Source: an uncultured Gammaproteobacteria bacterium (GTDB lineage: Bacteria > Pseudomonadota > Gammaproteobacteria > UBA9214). From it: a DNA stretch of 20,129 nucleotides. Positions 1 to 7,179 of the stretch are shown one piece after another. A model generated the notes under the pieces. The model ran no database searches. It saw only the letters and a program-made list of their open reading frames with translations, and was not told the origin of the DNA. The number at the start of each line of letters is the position of its first letter. Within the stretch, counting starts at the first letter, position 1. The position numbers and the translations under genes are program-made. Location of the stretch: NCBI GenBank assembly GCA_905480065.1, contig CAJQOV010000147.1:1-20129 (forward strand), in the 5' to 3' direction.

Positions 1-180
1 GCACTGGAAAAGCTGGCTGCCAGTGCCATTCCGTTCAAGGGCGCCAACCGCGCCACGCAACACATGTTTATCGTGAATCCGCTGCGCAACTTCAGTGAGC
101 GGTCCAGTCGCCTGTATGCAACCCATCCACCGCTGCAATTGCGCATCAATCGCCTGCGCAACCTGGGTAACGACGGGTGA
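1..180 (+). CDS. htpX: C-terminal fragment of HtpX-like M48 metalloprotease (cut by window edge)
   Basis: The reading frame is open from base 1 and stops at TGA 178-180, giving the last 59 residues of a protein whose start lies outside the window. The tail contains HMFIVNPL and then THPPLQLRINRLRNL, which matches the C-terminal signature of the HtpX family (THPP, then an Arg-Ile pair and a leucine-rich end). HtpX enzymes are inner-membrane zinc proteases that help degrade misfolded membrane proteins. The zinc-binding HExxH motif and membrane segments would lie upstream, so activity cannot be judged here. The gene converges on rho, and the first unit of a long inverted-repeat element begins inside its stop codon. 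Another M48 peptidase is possible because only the tail is visible. Confidence 0.68.
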   Translation, partial: ALEKLAASAIPFKGANRATQHMFIVNPLRNFSERSSRLYATHPPLQLRINRLRNLGNDG

Positions 181-624
181 GGCGTGAAGCGTGAAAGGTG
201 AGACGTGAAAGGTGAAGGGTGAAGGGTGAGACGTGAAAAAATTATGGCCACGGAATCCACGGAAGAACACGGAAAAATAATCAATGCTGGCGCAGGCTGC
301 GTTCAACGCACGCTGCAAAAAATGACGACGGAAGCACGCGCGAAGAAAACCTGAATACCCCGGGTTCATTTTCCTTAACCGGTGATGCAAAACAGGTAAC
401 GGTTATTATTGACCTAACCTGCCTGACAGACTCCTTTATACCCACCGGGAGTTCCGGAGAAGACGTGATACAGAATGGCTGTGTCGGTCATTCACTCTTG
501 ATTGAATAATTTTTTATTTTTCCGTGTTCTTCCGTGGATTCCGTGGCCATAATTTTTTTACGTCTCACCCTTCACCCTTCACCCTTCACCTTTCACGTCT
601 CACCTTTCACGCTTCACGTCTCAC
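177..624. repeat. Long inverted-repeat element with heptamer arrays, between htpX and rho
   Basis: Two arms (177-280 and 514-624) are nearly exact reverse complements of each other, separated by about 233 bp of unrelated sequence. Reading the left arm outward to inward there are eight 7-bp units that all begin GTGA (variants GTGAAGC, GTGAAAG, GTGAGAC, GTGAAGG), then an A/T run, then three 9-bp units related to CCACGGAAT, then an A/T-rich end. The right arm has the same order with one extra GTGAAGG unit and a one-base difference in the outermost unit. The element fills the whole gap between the convergent htpX and rho genes: it starts inside the htpX stop codon and ends 2 nt from the rho stop. 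No transposase or convincing reading frame lies in the loop (281-513). It could fold as a very long hairpin in either transcript. Confidence 0.93.
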
Positions 625-626
625 AT

Positions 627-1883
627 CTAGCGCTTCATCGACTCGAAAAATTCGGCGTTGCTCTTGGTGGCCTTGAGCTTGTCGAGCAGGAATTCCATGG
701 CGGCCAGTTCGTCCATCGGATGCAGCAGCTTGCGCAGGATCCACATCTTCTGCAGCTCTTTCGGATCGGTCAGCAATTCCTCGCGGCGTGTGCCGGAGCG
801 GTTCAGGTTGATCGCGGGGTAGACGCGTTTTTCCGCGATCCTGCGTTCCAGGTGGATTTCGTGGTTACCGGTACCCTTGAACTCTTCGTAGATCACGTCG
901 TCCATGCGCGAGCCGGTGTCGATCAGGGCGGTTGCCAGGATGGTGAGGCTGCCGCCTTCCTCGATGTTGCGGGCCGCGCCGAAGAAGCGCTTGGGGCGTT
1001 GCAGCGCGTTGGCGTCGACACCGCCGGTCAATACCTTGCCGGAGGAGGGCACCACCGTGTTATAGGCCCGGCCCAGGCGCGTGATCGAGTCGAGCAGGAT
1101 GACCACATCCCGCTTGTGCTCAACCAGTCGCTTGGCCTTTTCGATGACCATCTCTGCAACCTGCACGTGGCGGCTGGCCGGTTCGTCGAAGGTGCTGGAA
1201 ACCACCTCACCCTGCACCGAGCGTGACATTTCGGTCACTTCTTCCGGGCGTTCATCGATCAGCAACACGATCAGATAGCATTCCGGATGATTCGAGGTGA
1301 TCGACTGTGCAACATTCTGCAGCAGCATGGTCTTGCCGGCCTTGGGCGGTGAAACGATCAGGCCGCGTTGTCCCTTGCCGAGCGGCGCCACCAGGTCGAT
1401 GATGCGTGCGGTGATATCTTCGGTGCTGCCATTGCCGCGTTCCAGGCCCAGCCGCTCATTCGGATGCAGCGGGGTAAGATTCTCGAAGGCCACCTTGTTC
1501 TTGGCGTTTTCCGGTTTCTCGTAGTTGATCTGGCTGACCTTGAGCAGCGCAAAGTAGCGCTCGCTGTCCTTGGGCGGGCGGATCTTGCCGTCAACGGTGT
1601 CGCCGGTGCGCAGGCTGAAGCGCCGTATCTGGCTGGGTGAAACGTAAATGTCATCCGGTCCCGCCAGGTAGGAGCTGTCTGCAGAGCGTAAAAAACCGAA
1701 TCCGTCCTGGAGGATTTCCAGTACCCCGTTGCCAAAGATGTCTTCCCCTTTCTTGGCGTGCGATTTCAGGATCGAGAAAATGATTTCCTGCTTGCGCTGG
1801 CGTGCAATATCCTGAATGCCCATTTCCTGGGCGATTTCGATCAGTTCAGATGCAGGTTTGAGTTTCAGTTCGGACAGATTCAT
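627..1883 (-). CDS. rho: Transcription termination factor Rho
   Basis: This 418-residue protein has the length and, nearly throughout, the sequence of E. coli Rho (419). Rho is a hexameric RNA-dependent ATPase that binds C-rich transcripts and releases RNA polymerase. The N-terminal RNA-binding fold carries the RNP1-like DGFGFLR (60-66, with Phe62 and Phe64). The ATPase core has a Walker A PPKAGKT (179-185), a Walker B ending in Asp265, a Q-loop VVPSSGKVLTGG (277-288), an R-loop around 322-326 and the arginine finger Arg366. The ATG at 1881-1883 has AAGG a few bases upstream. The gene lies downstream of trxA on the same strand, as in E. coli, and its 164-nt leader contains a hairpin and a C-rich, G-poor stretch. 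Autogenous Rho-dependent attenuation, known in E. coli, is therefore likely here. Confidence 0.98.
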   Translation of the reverse strand: MNLSELKLKPASELIEIAQEMGIQDIARQRKQEIIFSILKSHAKKGEDIFGNGVLEILQDGFGFLRSADSSYLAGPDDIYVSPSQIRRFSLRTGDTVDGKIRPPKDSERYFALLKVSQINYEKPENAKNKVAFENLTPLHPNERLGLERGNGSTEDITARIIDLVAPLGKGQRGLIVSPPKAGKTMLLQNVAQSITSNHPECYLIVLLIDERPEEVTEMSRSVQGEVVSSTFDEPASRHVQVAEMVIEKAKRLVEHKRDVVILLDSITRLGRAYNTVVPSSGKVLTGGVDANALQRPKRFFGAARNIEEGGSLTILATALIDTGSRMDDVIYEEFKGTGNHEIHLERRIAEKRVYPAINLNRSGTRREELLTDPKELQKMWILRKLLHPMDELAAMEFLLDKLKATKSNAEFFESMKR

Positions 1884-1930
1884 AGAGGACCTTTGTCGGG
1901 TTTTACTGGTTGGAACAGGCCGTCAGGGCC

Positions 1931-1984
1931 GGGGGAGTTGCTGGATTTCTGGTTGTTTGTTGTGCTGTTATCGGGTTGTACTGG
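1931..1984 (-). promoter_or_regulatory. Candidate rut (Rho-utilisation) site in the rho leader
   Basis: Read as the minus-strand transcript, these 54 nt contain about 22 C and 23 A but only 5 G and 4 T, with little scope for pairing. C-rich, G-poor, unstructured RNA is the classic composition of a Rho loading site. It lies between the trxA-distal hairpin and the rho start codon, where autogenous attenuation of rho operates in E. coli. The composition is read directly; the regulatory role is inferred. Confidence 0.55.
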
Positions 1985-2016
1985 CAGCCCGGGTATGCTC
2001 CGTTGCTTGCCGGGCC

Positions 2017-2040
2017 GGCATGCGCAGCAGTGCGCATGCC
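2017..2040 (-). other. Perfect 10-bp hairpin 3' of trxA without a U-tract
   Basis: GGCATGCGCA and TGCGCATGCC form a perfect 10-bp stem with a 4-nt loop, starting 7 nt beyond the trxA stop codon. No run of U follows on the minus strand, so it is not a standard intrinsic terminator. It may stabilise the 3' end of trxA mRNA, cause pausing, or mark a processing point between trxA and rho. Confidence 0.6.
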
Positions 2041-2047
2041 GTGTGAT

Positions 2048-2374
2048 TTACAGGTTGCTGTCGATAAATGCTGTCAACTGTGACTTGGAAAGGGCGCCCA
2101 CCTTGGTGGCTTCCACATTACCGTTCTTGAACAGCATCAGTGTCGGTATACCGCGTATCCCGTATTTTGGCGGTGTCTGCGGGTTGTCGTCGATATTGAG
2201 CTTCGCTACCTTGATCTTGCCGTGGTACTCACTGGCAATTTCTTCCAGGATCGGGGCAATCATCTTGCAGGGGCCGCACCACTCTGCCCAGTAATCCACC
2301 AGCACGGGGTCGGATGACCGGATTACGTCCTGTTCGAATGTGGCATCGGTCAGCTGCAGGATGTTATCGCTCAC
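2048..2374 (-). CDS. trxA: Thioredoxin 1
   Basis: This is a 108-residue single-domain thioredoxin, a cytoplasmic dithiol reductant kept reduced by thioredoxin reductase. It supplies electrons to ribonucleotide reductase, methionine sulfoxide reductases and other targets. The active site WCGPC is at residues 32-36 and the cis-proline loop GIPT at 75-78, both in standard positions, and the length equals E. coli TrxA. The start codon is GTG (2372-2374), supported by TAGGAGA about ten bases upstream on the minus strand and by MSDNILQLTD, which aligns with other TrxA N-termini. It is followed on the same strand by rho and is divergent from rhlB, the E. coli arrangement. No confident promoter was picked out by eye. 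Confidence 0.97.
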   Translation of the reverse strand: MSDNILQLTDATFEQDVIRSSDPVLVDYWAEWCGPCKMIAPILEEIASEYHGKIKVAKLNIDDNPQTPPKYGIRGIPTLMLFKNGNVEATKVGALSKSQLTAFIDSNL

Positions 2375-2850
2375 TATTTGAAGTCTCCTAGATGAAATGT
2401 AATCCGGTAACCACAGGAAAATGGCAGGGCAGACCTGAAAATTTGTGGAACTGGAAAACCGTTGTGGTGCGTCAGGGGGTGAAAGCAGTGCCCTGGCAGG
2501 ACGATCTTGGCGTGTCCTCCGTATGATGCGCGGGCAGACACTGATTGTGACGGCTATTTCAGCCTAATTCCGGTCAATTTACAAGCCCGTCGTGGTGATT
2601 ATTTCATCTGATCGTGATGCACACGGCATTTGCCTTTTCCGTGTACACTGTGCGCCTGCAGCCGCTGGCCAGCAATATACACGTTATGGATCCACTGTGT
2701 GGCATGCGCAATCTGCCCCACTGCAGCGCGCTTGCCAGGCGCTTCGGCTGAAACTGGCAAATAATCAATAGCATGTTATCAAGCTTCTGAAATATAATGT
2801 GAAATTGCAAAGTCCTGGCGTACCTGCCTGGGACACAAATAGATAGGACC
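2375..2850. other. Divergent trxA/rhlB intergenic region
   Basis: These 476 bp between the divergent trxA and rhlB genes have no convincing reading frame. They should contain both promoters. A consensus -10 hexamer for rhlB is visible near 2793. A short inverted repeat (ACACGG 2621-2626 with CCGTGT 2639-2644) lies midway and has a 12-nt loop. An unrecognised small RNA could be encoded here, but nothing in the sequence demonstrates one. Confidence 0.5.
2793..2798 (+). promoter_or_regulatory. Candidate sigma-70 -10 box for rhlB (and possibly gspCDEF)
   Basis: TATAAT is a perfect -10 hexamer 52 nt upstream of the rhlB ATG. No good -35 hexamer lies 16-18 nt upstream (the sequence there is close to GCATGT), so this is either a weak promoter or one that needs an activator. 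Transcription from here could run through rhlB into gspC-F because the gaps are small. Confidence 0.4.
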
Positions 2851-4143
2851 ATGTCTGAAACACACTTGACCGATACCCTGTTCAGCAGCTTTGACCTTGC
2901 CCCGGAATTAATGCAAGGCATTGAAGAAGCTGGATTTACTTACTGCACTCCGATTCAGTCAGAGACCCTCCCGATTGCCTTGCAGGGGCGCGATGTCGCC
3001 GGCCAGGCCCAGACCGGCACCGGGAAGACGGCCGCCTTCGTGGTGGCGGTGTTCCATCAGCTGCTGTCTCACCCCGCCAACCCGAAGCGCAAACAGAACC
3101 AGCCGCGCGCACTGATGCTTGCGCCGACACGTGAACTCGCGATCCAGATCTACAATGATGCCGTGATACTTGGCAAGCATACCGGACTCACGCTGGGGCT
3201 TGCCTACGGCGGTACCGGATACGATGAGCAGCGTGACGCGATTGCAGCCGGCGTGGATGTGCTGATTGGCACTCCCGGCCGCCTGATCGATTATTTCAAG
3301 CAACACGTGTTCGACCTCAAGATGATCCAGGCCGTGGTGCTGGACGAGGCGGACCGTATGTTCGACCTGGGCTTTATCAAGGACATCCGTTTCCTGCTGC
3401 GCCGCTGTCCGCCACCGGAGGAGCGCATGGGCCTGCTGTTTTCCGCCACGCTGTCACATCGTGTGCAGGAACTTGCCTATGAACATATGAATCGCCCGGT
3501 CCACGTTGACGTGGTACCGGAAATCATTACCGCTGCACGCGTCAGGCAGGTGCTGTATCACACCTCGAACGAGGAAAAGATCCCGCTGCTGATCGGCCTG
3601 CTAAACCACACCGACCCGCATCGCAGCATCGTCTTCGTGAACACCAAGCGCAACGCCGAGCGCGTCTGGTCCTATCTCGAAGGTAACGGTTTCAAGTGTG
3701 CGGTGCTGTCCGGTGACGTGCCACAGACAAAGCGCCAGCGTTTGCTGAGCGAGTTCCAGAAAGGCGAGCTGCCGGTTCTGATCGCGACCGATGTCGCGGC
3801 GCGCGGTCTGCATATTCCGGACGTAAGTCATGTTTTCAACTATGATCTACCGCAGGATGCCGAGGATTATGTGCATCGCATCGGGCGAACCGCACGGGTC
3901 GGCAAGGATGGTGACGCGATCAGCTTTGCCTGCGAGAATTTCGTCTACTCATTACCGGATATCGAGCAGTATCTTGGGCACAAGATCACGGTTGGAACTG
4001 TGCCCGATGACTACATTGGTGAGATCAAGCCACCGGTAAAAATCGATCGCCCGCCCCGCCCCGCGGGCGGACGCGGCAAGCCGGTACGGCGTACGGGCGG
4101 CAAGCCGGGTGGGCACGGCAGGGCGCATTCGCGGCCTCGCTAG
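2851..4143 (+). CDS. rhlB: ATP-dependent RNA helicase RhlB (DEAD-box)
   Basis: This 430-residue DEAD-box helicase resembles E. coli RhlB (421) along its whole length, including the start MSETHLTD and the segment YDLPQDAEDYVHRIGRT. RhlB unwinds structured RNA for RNase E/PNPase in the degradosome. Motifs are in order: Q motif around CTPIQ (32-36), Walker A AQTGTGKT (53-60), PTREL (92-96), DEAD (165-168), SAT (198-200), TDVAARG (313-319) and HRIGRTAR (342-349). The C-terminal 30 residues are rich in Arg, Gly and Pro, a typical RNA-binding tail. The ATG is preceded by AGGA. The gene is divergent from trxA, as in E. coli. Unlike in E. coli, it is followed after only 27 nt by type II secretion genes. 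Confidence 0.96.
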   Translation: MSETHLTDTLFSSFDLAPELMQGIEEAGFTYCTPIQSETLPIALQGRDVAGQAQTGTGKTAAFVVAVFHQLLSHPANPKRKQNQPRALMLAPTRELAIQIYNDAVILGKHTGLTLGLAYGGTGYDEQRDAIAAGVDVLIGTPGRLIDYFKQHVFDLKMIQAVVLDEADRMFDLGFIKDIRFLLRRCPPPEERMGLLFSATLSHRVQELAYEHMNRPVHVDVVPEIITAARVRQVLYHTSNEEKIPLLIGLLNHTDPHRSIVFVNTKRNAERVWSYLEGNGFKCAVLSGDVPQTKRQRLLSEFQKGELPVLIATDVAARGLHIPDVSHVFNYDLPQDAEDYVHRIGRTARVGKDGDAISFACENFVYSLPDIEQYLGHKITVGTVPDDYIGEIKPPVKIDRPPRPAGGRGKPVRRTGGKPGGHGRAHSRPR

Positions 4144-4170
4144 GTTCGACCAGGGAGCGACGGACGAGAC

Positions 4171-5070
4171 TTGAACGTGACCGGAATCACCTTGCATGCG
4201 AACGACCTGGCGCGCCTGCTGCAGGGACGCAATGCGCGACATGCGATTCGCGCGATAAATGTTTTGCTGGTTATCTGGATAGCTGCACAGCTTGCTGCGA
4301 TGACCTGGGCGTTGCTGCCAGAACAGCAGCAGGCGGTTGCGCCGGCGGTCATTCCGTCGCAACAATCCCCCCAGGCAAACCCGCATACCGCGCTGATCGA
4401 GCAGTTGCCGGACCTGCACTTGATGGGAGTGCCAACCAGCGCGGCACCCGTTGTGGCCAGTGTTCCGGCCAATGCACCCGATACCCAGCTGCGGCTGACC
4501 TTGCATGGCGCACTGGCTTCGGACGAGAAGGCAAATGCCCGTGCCATCATCGCGGATTCGGGTGGCAACGAGGAGCAGTATGCCGTTGGAGACACGGTGC
4601 CGGGCAATGCGGAGTTGAGCGAGATCTATCCGGATCGTGTGATCCTCAAGCGTGGCGGCAGATATGAAACGCTGCGTTTGCCCACCGAGGGCGGGTCGGC
4701 TGCCCCGGCCATTGGACCCCGTGGCTTTCCGGCCGCGAGCTCGGCAGTTACCCCGGCCGAGCGCCTGAGGCAGGTCCGTAGCCAGTTACAGAGCAGCCCC
4801 AGGTCCCTGTACGGGATGATTCGTGCCACGCCGCAGCTGGATGCCGACGGGAACACCCAAGGATATGTTGTCTCGCCAGGCCAGGATCCACAACTGTTCA
4901 GCCAGGTGGGTCTGCAGGATGGCGACGTAGTCATCGAGGTGAATCAACTGAGCATGGCTGACCCGGCCAATGGGGCCAGGGCGCTCAAGAGTTTGCAGAA
5001 CGGCGAACAGGTTACAGTGAAACTGCTGCGTGGCGGGGTAGAGCAGGTGCTCACCATCGACGCGCAGTAA
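4171..5070 (+). CDS. gspC: Type II secretion system inner-membrane protein GspC
   Basis: This 299-residue protein has the GspC layout: a short cytoplasmic N-terminus, one membrane helix (about 28-49), a Pro/Gln-rich periplasmic linker, a homology region (about 105-172, LRLTLHGALAS through RYETLRLP) and a C-terminal PDZ-like domain (about 212-297, YGMIRATP through LQDGDVVIEVN). GspC links the inner-membrane platform to the secretin GspD through the homology region and helps select substrates. The start is uncertain: TTG at 4171 has GGA six bases upstream, and GTG at 4177 would remove two residues. No ATG is available in frame near the N-terminus. It follows rhlB by 27 nt and precedes gspD. Confidence 0.9.
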   Translation: MNVTGITLHANDLARLLQGRNARHAIRAINVLLVIWIAAQLAAMTWALLPEQQQAVAPAVIPSQQSPQANPHTALIEQLPDLHLMGVPTSAAPVVASVPANAPDTQLRLTLHGALASDEKANARAIIADSGGNEEQYAVGDTVPGNAELSEIYPDRVILKRGGRYETLRLPTEGGSAAPAIGPRGFPAASSAVTPAERLRQVRSQLQSSPRSLYGMIRATPQLDADGNTQGYVVSPGQDPQLFSQVGLQDGDVVIEVNQLSMADPANGARALKSLQNGEQVTVKLLRGGVEQVLTIDAQ

Positions 5071-5096
5071 TACGGGCTGCGGAAAGATAGTAATTT

Positions 5097-5118
5097 CCGG
5101 TCGATAATTCCTGACCGG
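5097..5118 (+). other. Small inverted repeat between gspC and gspD
   Basis: CCGGTC (5097-5102) and GACCGG (5113-5118) are perfect inverted arms around a 10-nt loop, 27 nt after the gspC stop and 40 nt before the gspD ATG. No U-tract follows immediately, so termination is unlikely. It could be an mRNA processing or stability hairpin that adjusts secretin levels relative to gspC. This is weak evidence from structure alone. Confidence 0.3.
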
Positions 5119-5157
5119 CATGTTAAAAAATACCGGATTGGTACCGAGGTGGAAGCA

Positions 5158-7179
5158 ATGAATATTCCTGGTAAATATCTGGCGGTTGCCCTGTTGTGGC
5201 TGGTCTATGCCTTGCCGGCCCATGCCGAAACCGTCACGCTGAACCTGAAGGACGCTGACATCGGCGCCCTGATCAGTACCGTCGCCGAGGTCTCTAACAA
5301 GAACTTTATTGTTGACCCGCGCGTGAAGGGCAAGGTCACGGTCATATCCTCGCGTCCCATGAACAGCGACGAGGTATACCAGGTATTTCTTTCCATCCTG
5401 AAGGTGCATGGTTTCGCAGCGGTACCCAGCGGCGAAGTGATCAAGATCATTCCGGATGTAAACGCCAAGCAGGAAGATATCCCGACCACAACCGAGAGCG
5501 AGCCTGGTGTTGGCGACGAGATGGTCACGCGTGTAATCCAGGTCGATAACGTGGCGGCTGCGCAGCTGGTGCCGATCCTGCGCCCGCTGGTGCCGCAGCA
5601 GGGTCACCTGGCTGCCTATCCCGCAACCAACGTGCTGATCATCTCGGACCGGGCCAGTAACGTCGAACGCTTGTTTACCATCATTCGTCGCATCGATCAG
5701 GTCAGTGACAGTGAAATCGAGGTCATTCCGCTGACACATGCGTCAGCGGCCGAAGTGGTACGGGTACTGACCACGCTGACACGTTCCTCGGCGGTCGGCA
5801 AGGCGCCGGGTGCCGGCGGCGAGCAACAGGTGATGGTGGCCGATGAACGCACCAACAGTGTGCTGCTGGGCGGCGACCGTGCTGACCGGCTGCGGCTGCG
5901 CGCGATTATTTCCCATCTCGATACGCCGCAGGACAGCGGCGGAAACACGGATGTGGTGTATCTCCGCTACGCGGAAGCCAAGGAAATCGTCACTGTACTG
6001 ATGGGGGTCGGCAAGATCGAAGAGCAGGAATCCGGTCAGCCCAAGGGAGCAACTGCTACTTCCAGGCGAGGTGGTTCTTTCGACATTCAGGCCGACGAGT
6101 CCACCAACGCATTGGTGATCACGGCGCCGCCGGACATCATGCGGACCCTGAAGCGGGTCATCAGCCAGCTCGACATTCGCAAGGCACAGGTGCTGGTCGA
6201 GGCGATCATTGCGGAGGTGTCCGGGGACGTGGCAAAGGATCTTGGTGTGCAGTGGCTGTTCAGTGGGGGTCGAGACGGTGGTGAAACGCCGGTTGGCATT
6301 GTTAACTTCACCAATTCAGGCTCAACGATATCCGATGTTGTCAACGGCATCTCCACGGTTGCCAGCGGAGGAAGCCTGCCTGCAGCTGCCGGGAATGTGC
6401 TGCTCGGCTTTGGTGATGTCAGCAAGGACAACAATTTCAACTATGTGGCCATCATGAACGCCCTTGCATCCGATACCAACACCAACGTGCTGTCGACACC
6501 GACACTGGTGACGCTGGACAACGAGGAGGCCGAGATCGTGATTGGCCGCAATGTCCCGTTCCTGACCGGCTCGTTCACCAGTACCGGCGCAGGCGACAGC
6601 GCAACCAACCCGTTCCAGACCATCCAGCGCCAGGATGTCGGCCTGACGCTGAAGATCAAGCCGCAGATCAATGAAGGCAATGCGCTGCGCCTGGATATCG
6701 AGCAGGAAGTCTCCAGTATTGCCCCCAGTGTCGCCGGTGCCTCGGACATCGTCACCAAGAAACGCGCCATCAAGACCAATGTCATGGTCGATGATGGCCA
6801 GATCGTGGTGCTGGGTGGCCTGATCGAGGAGACGGTGGGTGAAGATGAGCAGAAGGTGCCGTTGCTGGGTGATATCCCGCTGCTGGGCAACCTGTTCAAG
6901 TCCAGGGCCACCGATGTCACCAAGACCAACCTGATGGTGTTCATCCACCCGGTGATCCTGCGTGACAGTTCCGTTGCCTCGCACTACACCAACAACAAGT
7001 ACAACTACATCCGCGCACTGCAAATGAGCGAGGATGCTGATGGCGTGGACCTGATGCCCGGCAAGCAGCACCCGGTGTTGCCGGATATCGATCAATATAC
7101 CCCGGTTCCGGCTCTGCCCGAAGCGGTACAGGCCCCGGCCGTCCCTGTCGATACAGGAAGCAATGCAACAGACGAATGA
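5158..7179 (+). CDS. gspD: Type II secretion system secretin GspD
   Basis: GspD forms the outer-membrane channel through which folded proteins leave the cell. The 673-residue product has a signal peptide ending AHA (21-23), an N0 domain (about 24-100), three KH-like N1-N3 domains (about 122-183, 185-257 and 262-341) and a secretin domain (about 344-602). That domain carries the signature VPLLGDIPLLGNLF (567-580) and MVFIHPVILRD. A Pro-rich tail of about 70 residues follows and could bind a pilotin or be disordered. I prefer the ATG at 5158 over the in-frame GTG at 5149 because GAGGTG sits about 6 nt before it and the signal peptide begins there. The 3' end overlaps gspE by 17 nt, indicating coupled translation. 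Confidence 0.96.
   Translation: MNIPGKYLAVALLWLVYALPAHAETVTLNLKDADIGALISTVAEVSNKNFIVDPRVKGKVTVISSRPMNSDEVYQVFLSILKVHGFAAVPSGEVIKIIPDVNAKQEDIPTTTESEPGVGDEMVTRVIQVDNVAAAQLVPILRPLVPQQGHLAAYPATNVLIISDRASNVERLFTIIRRIDQVSDSEIEVIPLTHASAAEVVRVLTTLTRSSAVGKAPGAGGEQQVMVADERTNSVLLGGDRADRLRLRAIISHLDTPQDSGGNTDVVYLRYAEAKEIVTVLMGVGKIEEQESGQPKGATATSRRGGSFDIQADESTNALVITAPPDIMRTLKRVISQLDIRKAQVLVEAIIAEVSGDVAKDLGVQWLFSGGRDGGETPVGIVNFTNSGSTISDVVNGISTVASGGSLPAAAGNVLLGFGDVSKDNNFNYVAIMNALASDTNTNVLSTPTLVTLDNEEAEIVIGRNVPFLTGSFTSTGAGDSATNPFQTIQRQDVGLTLKIKPQINEGNALRLDIEQEVSSIAPSVAGASDIVTKKRAIKTNVMVDDGQIVVLGGLIEETVGEDEQKVPLLGDIPLLGNLFKSRATDVTKTNLMVFIHPVILRDSSVASHYTNNKYNYIRALQMSEDADGVDLMPGKQHPVLPDIDQYTPVPALPEAVQAPAVPVDTGSNATDE

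Noticed and set aside
177..240. Short regular repeats as a CRISPR array
   Set aside because: Units are 7 bp with no spacers between them, and no cas genes are present.
177..624. Inverted repeats as terminal repeats of an insertion sequence
   Set aside because: There is no transposase frame between the arms, and the arms are tandem arrays. A transposase-free mobile element remains possible but unproven.
534..1226. 230-codon plus-strand frame running out of the repeat into rho
   Set aside because: It is antisense to rho, and its first part translates the heptamer repeat into a low-complexity Phe/His/Pro/Thr string. Rho on the other strand is certain.
2621..2644. Inverted repeat upstream of rhlB as a terminator or small RNA
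   Set aside because: The stem is only 6 bp with a 12-nt A/T-rich loop and no T-tract, so it is too weak to call.
5149..5157. GTG at 5149 as the gspD start
   Set aside because: It overlaps the best Shine-Dalgarno sequence (GAGGTG), which serves the ATG at 5158 where the signal peptide begins.
4786..5739. 317-codon minus-strand frame across gspC and gspD
   Set aside because: It covers parts of two real genes and their spacer, with a His/Asp/Gln-rich composition typical of antisense frames and no motif.
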